Counted from the first letter of the stretch, positions 44,701 through 53,155 are shown. The stretch: 64,000 nucleotides of DNA from Chitinophaga sp. H8 (GCF_040567655.1 NZ_JBEXAC010000001.1:2666001-2730000); one strand, 5' to 3'. Notes: generated by a model not told the origin, from the letters alone. Made by a program: numbers and translations.

Positions 44701-45501
44701 GCTTGAGCCAATACCAGATCCTTCATAAGTAACACTTTGAGAACTTATGGTATTCTCTTCTGAGTTGGTAAAGTAATAAGCGTTCCCATTAGGTAAAACT
44801 ATCTTAAATCCCGTTACCTGATTGGGACTGGCCACATTCTCTTTTAATTTTGAGATCTTATTATTAGTATAAGGAACTTGGTCTACCTGGTTATTAGCGC
44901 CAAAATAAAATGAGCCACTCTCCCCACCAAATGAGTAACTATATTTATCTTTCATTTTATCTATATAACGTTCATATCCACCAGAAGCATCATTTAGCAT
45001 AATAAGAAGCCTGGAAAGATCATTATTACTCCTTATGGTTGTTGCTGAGGGAATATCAGCATTCTCATTATCCGGAAGGTCTAACACAGACACATTCACC
45101 ACCCCGCCAGCACTTAAATTCCAACCCAGCCCTACCCAACTGGCCTGATCATCTACTTTAATACCACCTGCGTTGTAAGTAAGTTCAATAGGAAAGGTTA
45201 GATCTTTACTCTGGATGGTATAAATAGGAATAGAGATATTGGGAAGCCCTGAATTATGAGACACTCCATACTCCCCACGCCTGAGAAAAGAGGCTGCTTC
45301 AGGGCTTGCCGGAGACAAATATGGATTTCGCTTGATTGCCAAAAAATCCATACCACCGCTTGTTAGCGACATATTTTTTAACAAACTGTCTTTAGACTTT
45401 TTCGGTATTGAATCTACAGCTAGATTAACTTGAGCACTCGAATAGGTACAAAACAACAGGCATACCAGGATAACAGGGATAAACCGCATAATAGGTAACA
45501 A
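41755..45501 (-). CDS. Secreted RHS-type partner with SpvB-like N-terminus
   Basis: The protein has 1248 residues; Met1 or Met5 may be the start. The signal peptide ends near 24. The N-terminal block GLPNISIPIYTIQSKDLTFPIELTYNAGGIKVDDQASWVGLGWNLSAGG resembles SpvB/TcaB-type domains. RHS-like repeats follow, including YLWGYKNLRRIAEING and NYYEYDAFGRLIVVRDKDQ (about 1000-1030), and the last 180 residues look like Ig-like beta-domains. Such proteins regularly precede the DUF6443 RHS protein in Bacteroidota and probably co-assemble with it. The 99-bp gap to the next gene suggests one operon, driven by a consensus promoter at 45515-45545. Confidence 0.85.
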   Translation of the reverse strand: MLPIMRFIPVILVCLLFCTYSSAQVNLAVDSIPKKSKDSLLKNMSLTSGGMDFLAIKRNPYLSPASPEAASFLRRGEYGVSHNSGLPNISIPIYTIQSKDLTFPIELTYNAGGIKVDDQASWVGLGWNLSAGGVVNVSVLDLPDNENADIPSATTIRSNNDLSRLLIMLNDASGGYERYIDKMKDKYSYSFGGESGSFYFGANNQVDQVPYTNNKISKLKENVASPNQVTGFKIVLPNGNAYYFTNSEENTISSQSVTYEGSGIGSSPKRSIASWYLSKIVSFNKTDSITFVYENDLTPYDDYSLSESFTQGEKSGQRADGLNFTPNTPPAYEESYSSHITTKRVHNTLILKGIVFLDGKIVFTHLKDRIDSRKHRLTQTSIYNNQGLVRTIKFNNVNDSIHWKRLRLESVSFLGTDNKEYDKQTFEYFEDYNLPAPYKGEVKQLGVVDPYYSQDLCGYFNGNVNKGFIHILPNRIWNFYDIIKPANRKFSFQHARTYSLKRIKYLTGGETEFIYDSENRFYIANEPRSPALRIKEIITTASSGDSIPVEHKMYKYGDVFYEQKYAGDNGDYADVSYTYYHGGEPGSGTGTFPWWYARMNRTYHSDCLINGWADNRACKYLQVEEYKIGKNNTDSLKTVYEFDNQGALLNFTKTWLIFPGAMWPLPYTIYTDLNVKNYNVPGYILDKKWAEGSLVTKTTYKNQNGTYIPVEKVTNQYTFAKRNDNLQVGFHLKGIFTDNFLQEAYTTDPTINKYYFFDIPTSTGLKQLASTLTETYTDNGIITKNETYQYGGPYSLLLSQLEDLGSGKMKRMEFKYPADLSSQSVYQKMVVGNSIASVVVTGTNYIDNNIIRRKEETKTDYVEKNLGGKELIVPGSLTYNISKTDSPPWNMTTSGYQTQILADDVLGNPLHVIDYTGISKVYLWGYKNLRRIAEINGATYQEIKAVIPESTLNAIAAKAEPLASDFSLINTLRNALPAAQIETFKYKPLVGLTESQDMRGYTNYYEYDAFGRLIVVRDKDQKILKAYEYSEGAVYPFDLVISARTLYPIGDSATFNATLTRGSGNFSCSWYLKDQSGNIIKQQLNNAAKTFSAKLNQTGEMDLFCVVKDLISNETVEMSRHFKVVTPIEFKNIFYDINNPVPSNVKPFSTAEINCDEPTTVTFQFTFDDKDWFDCPKVIRYKINGNEYTMTNAIKSEEKSYSLPKGKNILEVFIINGFHGATTYSGVEIFGVSGDNLIGSSKMINYPF

Positions 45502-45514
45502 ATCAGTGAATTGG

Positions 45515-45545
45515 CAAAGCTAATATTATTTTTTTTTGAAACAAA
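45515..45545 (-). promoter_or_regulatory. Consensus promoter of the RHS operon
   Basis: On the minus strand TTTG (45542-45545), a 19-bp spacer and TAGCTTTG (45515-45522) perfectly match the Bacteroidota consensus TTTG-N19-TAnnTTTG. It lies 13 bp before the ORF start at 45501. Confidence 0.7.
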
Positions 45546-45619
45546 TTCTATTAGATTTTTGCTATCAATTAAGTAGTGTCTTGCCTCCCCCTACCTGCCA
45601 TCCCATTCCAGATACCCAT

Positions 45620-46804
45620 TCACTGCTCTTTCCAGGGAATATAATTCTCCCAGTACCAGGGAGTATATACATCTCCGATAGCTGTTTGCAGCAGGTCTTT
45701 AAAAATGCCTTCTCCATTATCGGAATTGGTGAGTATTACAATGGCAATTTTTTTCTCCGGGTAGGCAATGGTGTAATGCCCCCAGCCTATATCATTCCCT
45801 TCTTTGAAGTAGGCATGTCCATAGGGCGATTGCAGTATTACATACCCAAGGCCGTAGCCGAGTTGAATGTTATCATTTAACGTAGAATCCTTCCAGGAAA
45901 GGGGGCCGAATTGCTTGACTGACCTGATACGTATCTGGGAGTGGGTCATATCATGGAAGGCTTCCTTCGACAGGCGTTTACCATTGATCAGCATGGTATA
46001 AAAGCGGTTAAATTCATCCATAGTAGTGGTGAGAGAGCCGGCTGCATTTGCAACTGTTCGCCGGGGAAAGAAGGTGCTGTCGTTGTTCTTGTCATGTCCT
46101 ACCGCATATGCTGTCTCATATGCTGATTGATATACATAACTGGATGCTGCCATACCACAGGGGTCAAAAATGTATTGCCTGGCCAATGTTTCCAGGCTTT
46201 TTCCTGTAATCTCCTGGATAATCATTTGCAACAGGTACAGCCCTTCTCCCGAATAACTCACACGGCTACCCGGTTCAAACTTGATACGTAATTTTTTGTC
46301 CGGCTCAAACCACCTGAAATTCGGAAATCCGGTAGTATGCATGAGGCACATGCGGGCGGTGATCTTTTTATACCGCTCATCCCCTTCCAGGTCTTTATAA
46401 GAAGACAGTTTGCCGGGAAAGGTGTAGGTCATCAGCGACCTCGGCAGATAGTCTACCAGCGGTTTATCGAGATCGATCTTTTTTTCATCTACCAGTTGCA
46501 TGACCAGGTGTGCGAAGACTGCCTTGCTGAGCGACAATGCATACAAGGCGGTAGACGACGTCATGGGCTGCCCGGTAGCGGCAATTGCATAACCATAAGC
46601 CCTGGAAAATACAGGTTGATTGTTATTGAACACGGTAAGACATAGCCCTGTCACCTTTGCATCTTTCATCAATTGCTGGACCTGCTGATCCAGCCGGGCT
46701 GCTTCAATAGAAGTGCCGTCAATATGCCGGATAGACTGTGCAAAACTACTGGTCAACAACATTACCATTGAGATGGCAGAGAGCATACCTGTAAGTGACC
46801 GCAT
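45620..46804 (-). CDS. Secreted serine hydrolase, class C beta-lactamase family
   Basis: The protein has 394 residues with a signal peptide (about 1-22). The SxxK motif is Ser91-Leu-Ser-Lys94, and the second motif is Tyr184-Ser-Gly186 in place of the classical YxN. A HTTGFPNF block (about 156-163) precedes it, and GWGHYTIAYPEK near the C-terminus is the KTG-equivalent region. It could be a peptidase, esterase or beta-lactam-binding enzyme acting in the periplasm; the substrate cannot be told. It is a single gene 118 bp downstream of the RHS operon promoter, on the same strand but transcribed before it. Confidence 0.85.
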   Translation of the reverse strand: MRSLTGMLSAISMVMLLTSSFAQSIRHIDGTSIEAARLDQQVQQLMKDAKVTGLCLTVFNNNQPVFSRAYGYAIAATGQPMTSSTALYALSLSKAVFAHLVMQLVDEKKIDLDKPLVDYLPRSLMTYTFPGKLSSYKDLEGDERYKKITARMCLMHTTGFPNFRWFEPDKKLRIKFEPGSRVSYSGEGLYLLQMIIQEITGKSLETLARQYIFDPCGMAASSYVYQSAYETAYAVGHDKNNDSTFFPRRTVANAAGSLTTTMDEFNRFYTMLINGKRLSKEAFHDMTHSQIRIRSVKQFGPLSWKDSTLNDNIQLGYGLGYVILQSPYGHAYFKEGNDIGWGHYTIAYPEKKIAIVILTNSDNGEGIFKDLLQTAIGDVYTPWYWENYIPWKEQ

Positions 46805-47151
46805 ACTATTCCATTTAATGTCTGAAAAGTTGGTTTGCAGTTAAAATTACATCATTTATAGCTTTACTTAAATCACTTCACAGATCCCTCTAATCCCCTT
46901 ACCATGGCTCAACTTGCATTCAAACTACACCATAAACCCTTACTCACACTACTTTCCCTTATAGATAAAGCCTATATAAAGCCTATATGAAGCCTATATA
47001 AAGCCCAGATAAAACCTAGCTAATTAAGGAGGCTTTATCTTGCCTTTATCTAGGCTTAAAGAAGGCATAAAATTTATTTTATGCTGATCTATGATTTTGG
47101 GTTATATTGCCTATGCAACCCCTTATTGTAGAATCATATAAAATTTCATCC
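46805..47151. repeat. 347-bp intergenic gap with 11-bp tandem repeats inside an inverted repeat
   Basis: Five 11-bp units, AAGCCTATATA (46968), AAGCCTATATG (46979), AAGCCTATATA (46990), AAGCCCAGATA (47001) and AAACCTAGCTA (47012), run in tandem and decay towards the right. They sit between AGATAAAGCCT (46963-46973, overlapping the first unit) and its perfect reverse complement AGGCTTTATCT (47030-47040), followed by further GCCTTTATCT and TAGGCTTAAA pieces. The block ends about 110 bp before the next gene. It could be a regulator-binding array or a folded RNA. No gene is seen in the remainder. Confidence 0.7.
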
Positions 47152-47949
47152 ATGGCTAAACTATCCGGTGGACTCCAATTTACAGGCAGCATCAGTGGCA
47201 TGTCTGCTTACAGAATGAAAGGATCAGACGAGATCATTTTCCGTACCAAAGGCGGCGGTTCCAAAAGCATGATCAAAAGATCACCCAGTTGCCTGCTTAC
47301 CAGGCAAAATGGTACAGAATTCAGTGGCTGCGGAAAAGCTGCTGGCAGTATCAGAATGGCTATACAGCCAGTATTGCGCCTCAGTGATTATAACTTCACG
47401 GGTACGCTTACCGCTTTATCTAAAAGCATTCAGTTGTTCGACAAAAAACATCTCCGGGGACAACGAGCCATCTGTTTTTCTGAACACAGGTATTTACTGG
47501 AAGGTTTCCAATTAAACAAAACACATCAATTTGACAGTATTATCAGGCATCCCCTGCAATGTGAGGTGATGCGTAACAGCAGAAAAGCGGTGGTACAATT
47601 GCCGGATCTGCTCCCCAGGCTTAACCTGTTCATTCCCTGGCAATATCCGTTGTACCGTTTCGTCTTTTCCCTGGGCGTGGTGAAAGACACTATCTACAGT
47701 AAGGCTGGCTACCCTACCCATTCCAATCCGGATGGATACTGGCCGGTATCTGTAGAAACCAACTGGCATCCCGTGCAGGAAGTGCTTACCGGAAAAACCT
47801 ATACCCTTCAGCTGGCAGAAAAGAAAGCGCTGGAAGATAATCAGAGCCTGGTACTCGCGGTAGGCATCCAAATGGGAATACCTACCTCTAATAACTTCAC
47901 AGCCCCTGTTGCTAAAAAAGGAAGTGCCCGGATTATCATGGTACGGTAG
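47152..47949 (+). CDS. Conserved-looking hypothetical protein (MAKLSGGLQFTGSISG type)
   Basis: About 265 residues from the Met at 47152; 45 bp of additional open frame precede it, but MAKLSGGLQFTGSISGMSAY looks like the true beginning, resembling a small-protein start I remember from Bacteroidota hypotheticals (beta-strand, then FRTKGG). No signal peptide or membrane helix is seen. The middle is basic (IRHPLQCEVMRNSRKA) and the end beta-rich with a WPVSVETNWHPVQEVL motif. Function unknown. It precedes the receptor/two-component genes by 57 bp and may be part of that unit or an independent gene. Confidence 0.65.
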   Translation: MAKLSGGLQFTGSISGMSAYRMKGSDEIIFRTKGGGSKSMIKRSPSCLLTRQNGTEFSGCGKAAGSIRMAIQPVLRLSDYNFTGTLTALSKSIQLFDKKHLRGQRAICFSEHRYLLEGFQLNKTHQFDSIIRHPLQCEVMRNSRKAVVQLPDLLPRLNLFIPWQYPLYRFVFSLGVVKDTIYSKAGYPTHSNPDGYWPVSVETNWHPVQEVLTGKTYTLQLAEKKALEDNQSLVLAVGIQMGIPTSNNFTAPVAKKGSARIIMVR

Positions 47950-47952
47950 CAA

Positions 47953-47974
47953 CTTTAAATTTCCTTTAAATTCC
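47953..47974 (+). promoter_or_regulatory. Two 11-bp direct repeats, probable OmpR-type regulator boxes
   Basis: CTTTAAATTTC (47953-47963) and CTTTAAATTCC (47964-47974) agree at 10 of 11 positions. Such 11-bp tandem boxes are the usual binding sites of OmpR/PhoB-family regulators. They sit 33 bp before the receptor start and just upstream of a weak -7-like TTCTTTTG (47980-47987). A short palindrome TGTGT/ACACA lies at 47986-48001. The cognate regulator is probably the response regulator encoded 2.4 kb downstream. Confidence 0.55.
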
Positions 47975-48006
47975 CGCTTTTCTTTTGTGTTTAAATACAC
48001 AATGGA

Positions 48007-50421
48007 ATGATAAAAAACGGAATTATCCGGATAAGCTGCCTGTTGGGTCTGTTGCTACCTGTACTGGCCTACGGGCAGCAAACGGGCAGGCATAGCCTGA
48101 AAGCACAGATAATAAGCCAAAGCAATATGGAAAACCTCCCATATGCCAGCATAGTGATTAAAAGTGCTGCTGACAGCAGCTTTGTGAAAGGGGGCATGAC
48201 AGACCTGCATGGAAAAATACAGCTGAAAGATATTCCGGCAGGACATCACCTGGTGCTGATCAGCTTGCTGGGATATCAAAACAAACAGGTATCCTGGGAT
48301 ACCCATACTCACCAGGATCTGGACCTTGGCAAGGTCCAGTTAATCATGAGTACCGCCGCACTATCCACTGTAGAAGTGGCAGCTAAAAAAAACCTGCAAA
48401 GTCAGTCTCCCGAAAAACTGGTATTTGACGTCACCCAACATATCAGTGCAAGGGGCGGCACCGTGCTGGAAACTATGAAAGCCTTGCCTGGCGTTACGAT
48501 CGATAATGAAGGCAACATTGTTTTGCGGGGCAGTAAAAATGTACAGGTATTGGTTGATGGCCGTCAATCCGGTATCACAGGCTTTGACCGCTCCGGCGGA
48601 CTGGATCAGATCCCTGCCTCTGCTATCGAAGCGATCGAAATTATTAATAATCCTTCTGCTAAATATAATCCCGATCAAATGGCGGGTATCATCAACATCA
48701 AATTTAAAAAGGATTATAAAAAAGGATTGAATGGCCAGGCAGGACTTACCCTGGGTACCCGTCAGAAATACAATCCCTCCCTCAGCCTCAACTACCGCAC
48801 CGGGAAAGTAAACCTGTTTGCCCAGGCAGATGCCCGCTGGCGTAAGTTTGTTAAGATTGATAAAACCGTGGAACGGACAGAACTGACAGCTGGTAAACCT
48901 TCCCGCTACATCCCACAGCACTACCGCAGTGATAACACCCAAAATGAACAGATCTTCAAAGCAGGGATAGATTACTTCTTCAATGAAAGGAATACCCTTA
49001 CATTCTTCACCCTGTATAAACATGAATTTCACCGGGACATGGGCAAGCTGAACTACGACCTGCTGGATGCCAACAAAGTGCCGCAAAGCGGCTACAAATG
49101 GAATTACAACGAGCCGGAACGTAATAAGGCATTTGACTATGCCCTGCTCTATAAACACCAATTCAAACAACCGGGCCAGACATTGCATGCAGAACTCATT
49201 TATACCAGCTCCGAAGAAGATGAACGTTTTACATTTGACAAACTGCTCACGACCGACTTTGCCAACTTTCAGCGTATCCGTAATGAACGGTCCGCTCTAC
49301 TGGAAGCTGAAGGTACGTTCAATGCCAAAGTGAGCTACCTGCGTCCATTGGGCAAAGGCACACTGGAAACCGGTGTCAATAGCATCATCCGTAATATCAG
49401 TGTAGACTTTGCCTATGATACACTGGATCTGAATACCGGTATCTATGGGAAAGTACCTGATATTGGCAGCTTTTCCCGCTACACCACCCAATCTTATGCG
49501 GTATATGGTAACTATGAACTGAAAACAACCGGTTATGAGCTGGAAGCTGGCCTGCGCCTGGAACAGTTTCTGGCCAATTACCGGGTAGACCCTTCCAATC
49601 CCGTCTATCGTTCCAACAGCTATGATTTTCTCAAACCATACCCCAGCGTACGTTATACGAAAATACTACCCGCCAATAACCGGTTAAGCGTTTATTATAA
49701 TTACCGGATCAACAGACCTGTATTATCTGATCTGCGTCCCTACCCCAAATATGATGATCCGGTAAATCTGAAAACTGGCAACCCCAATCTGCGCCCGGAA
49801 TTTGTACATGCAGTTGAAATTGCCTGGCAAAAGACTTTTGCTAATTCCAGTATTACTACCTCCTTATATCATAAAATACGGGAACACATTATTTCACCTA
49901 TCGCAGTACTGCCCGAAACAGGTACGGACAATATCACCGCACATGTGATACCGGAAAATATCAATGGCGGTACCAATACCGGACTGGAATTAATTTACAG
50001 CACGGACCTTTTCCCCTGGTGGAAACTGAACGTAAATGGCAGTACTTACCTGAGCCGCCTGCATCCTTTCCATCTTACCAATGCCTATGGACAAACCATT
50101 AGTGGCACGCAGGAGGAAATAATTTCATACAATGCCAAAATGGTATCGCAATTCTTATTGCCGGCAGGATTTTCTTTACAGGCAGTGGCCTACTATGTAG
50201 GAGCTGATCTTGTTCCACAGGGGAAGTCACTCGATCGCTTTGCACTTGATATGGGTATCGAAAAACAATTGTTCAAAAACGGTAAACTTTCTATCAGTGC
50301 CACCGACCTGTTTAAAACACTCCAATTTGGCAGCAATATCAATGGCACCAATTTTAGCCTATATTCGCGGGACAGGTACGAAACCAGGATTATATATGCT
50401 GGATATACCCATAAATTTTAA
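48007..50421 (+). CDS. TonB-dependent-receptor-like outer membrane protein (OMP_b-brl_3 type)
   Basis: The protein has 804 residues. The signal peptide (about 1-23) is followed by a carboxypeptidase-regulatory-like domain (about 28-110). A plug-like segment (about 120-230: KLVFDVTQH, KALPGVTIDNEGNIVLRGSKNVQVLVDGR, NPSAKYNPDQMAGIINI) leads into a large barrel ending YETRIIYAGYTHKF. It is shorter than SusC proteins and has no SusD partner. The response regulator gene starts 5 bp downstream, so receptor and two-component system form an operon; the transported or sensed compound is unknown. Confidence 0.9.
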   Translation: MIKNGIIRISCLLGLLLPVLAYGQQTGRHSLKAQIISQSNMENLPYASIVIKSAADSSFVKGGMTDLHGKIQLKDIPAGHHLVLISLLGYQNKQVSWDTHTHQDLDLGKVQLIMSTAALSTVEVAAKKNLQSQSPEKLVFDVTQHISARGGTVLETMKALPGVTIDNEGNIVLRGSKNVQVLVDGRQSGITGFDRSGGLDQIPASAIEAIEIINNPSAKYNPDQMAGIINIKFKKDYKKGLNGQAGLTLGTRQKYNPSLSLNYRTGKVNLFAQADARWRKFVKIDKTVERTELTAGKPSRYIPQHYRSDNTQNEQIFKAGIDYFFNERNTLTFFTLYKHEFHRDMGKLNYDLLDANKVPQSGYKWNYNEPERNKAFDYALLYKHQFKQPGQTLHAELIYTSSEEDERFTFDKLLTTDFANFQRIRNERSALLEAEGTFNAKVSYLRPLGKGTLETGVNSIIRNISVDFAYDTLDLNTGIYGKVPDIGSFSRYTTQSYAVYGNYELKTTGYELEAGLRLEQFLANYRVDPSNPVYRSNSYDFLKPYPSVRYTKILPANNRLSVYYNYRINRPVLSDLRPYPKYDDPVNLKTGNPNLRPEFVHAVEIAWQKTFANSSITTSLYHKIREHIISPIAVLPETGTDNITAHVIPENINGGTNTGLELIYSTDLFPWWKLNVNGSTYLSRLHPFHLTNAYGQTISGTQEEIISYNAKMVSQFLLPAGFSLQAVAYYVGADLVPQGKSLDRFALDMGIEKQLFKNGKLSISATDLFKTLQFGSNINGTNFSLYSRDRYETRIIYAGYTHKF

Positions 50422-50426
50422 ACAGG

Positions 50427-51104
50427 ATGAAGCTGTTGATCATTGAAGATGAACCTGATTTGCTGGCGGAAATAGTACTCTATATGACAGAGCAGGGATT
50501 CTTATGCGAAACAGCGATTACTTATTCCGAAGCAGAAGACAAACTTCATGCTTATGAATATGAAGTGATCATACTGGATATTGGATTACCAGGTGGTAGT
50601 GGACTGGATCTCCTCCTGGAGCTAAAAGCACATCACCCTGAAAGTGGTATTCTGATCATTTCTGCCAAAGATTCTTTAAGGGATAAACTCACCGGACTGG
50701 ATATGGGGGCGGATGATTATATCACCAAACCATTTTATCTGGAAGAACTGAATTCCCGTATCAATGCCCTGCTTCGCCGTAAAAACTTTAATGGCAATAC
50801 CAGTATTACACTGGGCGTACTTACTATTGACACCAAAGCCAAAACAGCTTTTGTCAATGAGAATACACTATCCTTAACGCTAAAAGAATATGCCCTGCTG
50901 CAATACTTTGTAATCAATAAAAACAGGGTATTAAGCAAGCAGGCAATTGCAGAACACCTGTGGGGGGATGATTATGATATGGCAGACAACTACCATTTTG
51001 TATATGTGCATATCAACAACCTCCGCAAGAAAATACAGGCAGCCGGTGGGCCTGATTACATACACTCCATTTATGGAATGGGTTATAAATTTGCAGAGAT
51101 ATGA
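50427..51104 (+). CDS. OmpR/PhoB-family response regulator
   Basis: The protein has 225 residues. The receiver domain (1-115) has the acidic pocket Glu7-Asp8, the phospho-acceptor Asp51 (ILDIGLPGGSGLD) and Lys101 (TKPF). The C-terminal winged helix (about 130-225) has VLSKQAIAEHLWGDDYD and YIHSIYGMGYKF. It is phosphorylated by the histidine kinase whose gene overlaps its stop by 4 bp and probably binds the 11-bp direct repeats at 47953-47974. Confidence 0.95.
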   Translation: MKLLIIEDEPDLLAEIVLYMTEQGFLCETAITYSEAEDKLHAYEYEVIILDIGLPGGSGLDLLLELKAHHPESGILIISAKDSLRDKLTGLDMGADDYITKPFYLEELNSRINALLRRKNFNGNTSITLGVLTIDTKAKTAFVNENTLSLTLKEYALLQYFVINKNRVLSKQAIAEHLWGDDYDMADNYHFVYVHINNLRKKIQAAGGPDYIHSIYGMGYKFAEI

Positions 51105-52339
51105 AGCTGCTGCATAAAACCACACTCTGGTATATCATTTGCATGCTACTGGTATTACTGATTACAGGTGGTGTACTATCCGTAGTGTTACAAAAAGAGG
51201 TCAACGACGAGTTGGATGAGCAGCTCATGATGGAAGCAATGACCATAAAAACAGAAATCTCAAAAGGACAGCCACCACATAGTGTACGGATATGGATTGA
51301 CACGCTTCAGACGGCTACGGTGGACCATACAGGCATTTATCGCGACTCCCTGGTATTTGATCCCTGGCAGCAAAAAAATGAAGACTACCGTATTCTGACA
51401 ATCACAGACCAGGTAAATAACCACTACTATCGTATTCATGTGATGAGTACCCATATCGGCGCTGCTAAATACTATACCACCATTGGACGTACTATTTTTA
51501 TTGCAGCACTGCTATTGGCCATTATCGCCGTTTTCATCAACTATATCCTTTCCAGGAATATCTGGCAGCCGTTCTTCTCCAATCTGAAAACCCTGCAATC
51601 CTTTTCTGTAAAAGATACTCGTACCATACAACTGCAAAGCTCGGACATCAGGGAATTTAATGCGCTTAAAACCGTCATGGAAGACCTCACTGCCCGTACC
51701 CGGCAGGAGTATATCAGCCTGCATGAATTTACCGAAAACGCTTCCCATGAAATACAAACGCCCCTGGCTATTATCCGGACCAAGCTGGACCGGCTTAGCC
51801 AAATGGATATTGATGCGCAGATGGCCCAACAAATAGAGCTGGCCAGACACGCGGCGGAACGGTTGTCCCGCATCAATAAAAACCTGCTACTACTTACCAA
51901 AATAGAAAACAACCTCTTTGAGTCCTTTGCCAACACTGACCTCAGCCTCCTGGCAAAAGAACAAACCGCACAAATGGAAGAACTGTTTGCTATGCGGGAC
52001 ATTACCCTTTTGACCAACATAGCAGGGTCTGTACCTGTTGAAGCCAACACTTACCTGGCAGAGGTACTGCTCTCCAATTTATTATCCAACGCCTTACAGT
52101 ATACCCAGGAACATGGCAAAGTATGGATATCCCTAAAACAGGATAGTTTGGTGATAAATAACGAAGGAGCACCACTCCCCTTTTCCAGCGAGATATTATT
52201 TAACAAATTCACCAAAGGTTATCATGACCGGGGTACGGGCCTGGGCCTGGCTATTGTGAAACAGATTTGTCAGCTGCACCAATGGCAGATAACTTACAGA
52301 TTTGAAGCTGGTATCCACCAATTTACAGTAAGATTTTAA
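51101..52339 (+). CDS. Membrane sensor histidine kinase
   Basis: The protein has 412 residues. Two transmembrane helices (about 12-32 and 130-150) enclose a periplasmic sensor loop of about 95 residues. The dimerisation/phosphoacceptor His216 (ENASHEIQTPLA) is followed by the N box (LLSNLLSNALQYT) and the G box (GTGLGLAIVKQI). It overlaps the response regulator gene by 4 bp (ATGA), so their translation is coupled. The periplasmic loop shows no recognised domain. Confidence 0.94.
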   Translation: MKLLHKTTLWYIICMLLVLLITGGVLSVVLQKEVNDELDEQLMMEAMTIKTEISKGQPPHSVRIWIDTLQTATVDHTGIYRDSLVFDPWQQKNEDYRILTITDQVNNHYYRIHVMSTHIGAAKYYTTIGRTIFIAALLLAIIAVFINYILSRNIWQPFFSNLKTLQSFSVKDTRTIQLQSSDIREFNALKTVMEDLTARTRQEYISLHEFTENASHEIQTPLAIIRTKLDRLSQMDIDAQMAQQIELARHAAERLSRINKNLLLLTKIENNLFESFANTDLSLLAKEQTAQMEELFAMRDITLLTNIAGSVPVEANTYLAEVLLSNLLSNALQYTQEHGKVWISLKQDSLVINNEGAPLPFSSEILFNKFTKGYHDRGTGLGLAIVKQICQLHQWQITYRFEAGIHQFTVRF

Positions 52340-52378
52340 GGTGTCACCGGCATGCCTTACATTTGGCTTTTGCCTGCT

Positions 52379-53083
52379 ATGAATAAGAATATTGTTTTAG
52401 CCAGTACGTCTACACTTTACGAAGGGACTTACTTAGATTACTTATTGCCAACGATCCGGGAATTATACCAGGGTGTTACGGAAATTATCTTCATCCCCTA
52501 TGCAAGACCAGGAGGAATATCTCATGATGATTATACCGCCAGGGCGACCGATTTTTTTGCTACCGCAGGTATTACGGTAAGAGGGCTCCATACTTTTGAC
52601 AATCCGGCAACTGCCATCCGCAATGCGGCAGGATTTTTTACCGGTGGTGGTAATACCTTCCTGCTGGTAAAACAATTGCATACACTGCAATTGATGACGG
52701 CATTAAAACAAGCAGTAGAAAGCGGAAAACCTTACCTGGGTACCAGCGCCGGGAGCAATATTGGTGGGGTCAATATGCAAACCACCAACGATATGCCTAT
52801 TGTTTATCCGCCCAGCTTTGACACCATGGGCCTGATACCGTTTAATATCAACCCCCATTACCAGGATCCTATCCCTGGTACCAAACATATGGGGGAAACC
52901 AGGGAAACACGTATCCATGAATTTCATTCTCAAAACGCCATACCAGTGGTAGGATTAAGGGAAGGTAGCTGGATACGCGTAAAGGGTAACCGTATTACAC
53001 TGGAAGGAGCACTCACGGCTCGCATCTTTGAACAAGGCAAAACACCTTATGAACTGAAGACCGGCGCTATCATCCCCTTCTAA
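52379..53083 (+). CDS. pepE: Dipeptidase E (alpha-aspartyl dipeptidase, peptidase S51)
   Basis: The protein has 234 residues from MNKNIVLAST; an upstream in-frame Met at 52352 would add nine residues that do not fit the family. Catalytic residues align with E. coli PepE at a constant offset of +3: Ser123 (GTSAGS), Asp138 (TTNDMP) and His160 (INPHYQD). It hydrolyses Asp-X dipeptides in the cytoplasm. It starts 40 bp after the histidine kinase stop, so it may be read from the same message, but no functional link is apparent. A terminator follows. Confidence 0.92.
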   Translation: MNKNIVLASTSTLYEGTYLDYLLPTIRELYQGVTEIIFIPYARPGGISHDDYTARATDFFATAGITVRGLHTFDNPATAIRNAAGFFTGGGNTFLLVKQLHTLQLMTALKQAVESGKPYLGTSAGSNIGGVNMQTTNDMPIVYPPSFDTMGLIPFNINPHYQDPIPGTKHMGETRETRIHEFHSQNAIPVVGLREGSWIRVKGNRITLEGALTARIFEQGKTPYELKTGAIIPF

Positions 53084-53109
53084 CCACACTAACCAGTATA
53101 TTATACATC

Positions 53110-53155
53110 AGCAACGGGTATCCAGCTGACCAGGAGGGAGCCGCTGCTTTTTTTT
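53110..53155 (+). terminator. Probable rho-independent terminator of pepE
   Basis: AGCAACGG (53110-53117) pairs with CCGCTGCT (53141-53148) with one mismatch around a 23-base loop, followed by an uninterrupted T8 (53148-53155). It is 27 bp after the pepE stop. Confidence 0.6.

Noticed and set aside
46968..47022. CRISPR-like tandem repeat
   Set aside because: Units are 11 bp, adjoin without spacers and decay in sequence; no cas gene is nearby.
48361..49188. 275-codon minus-strand open frame inside the outer membrane receptor gene
   Set aside because: Mirror of a strongly supported coding sequence without any family resemblance.
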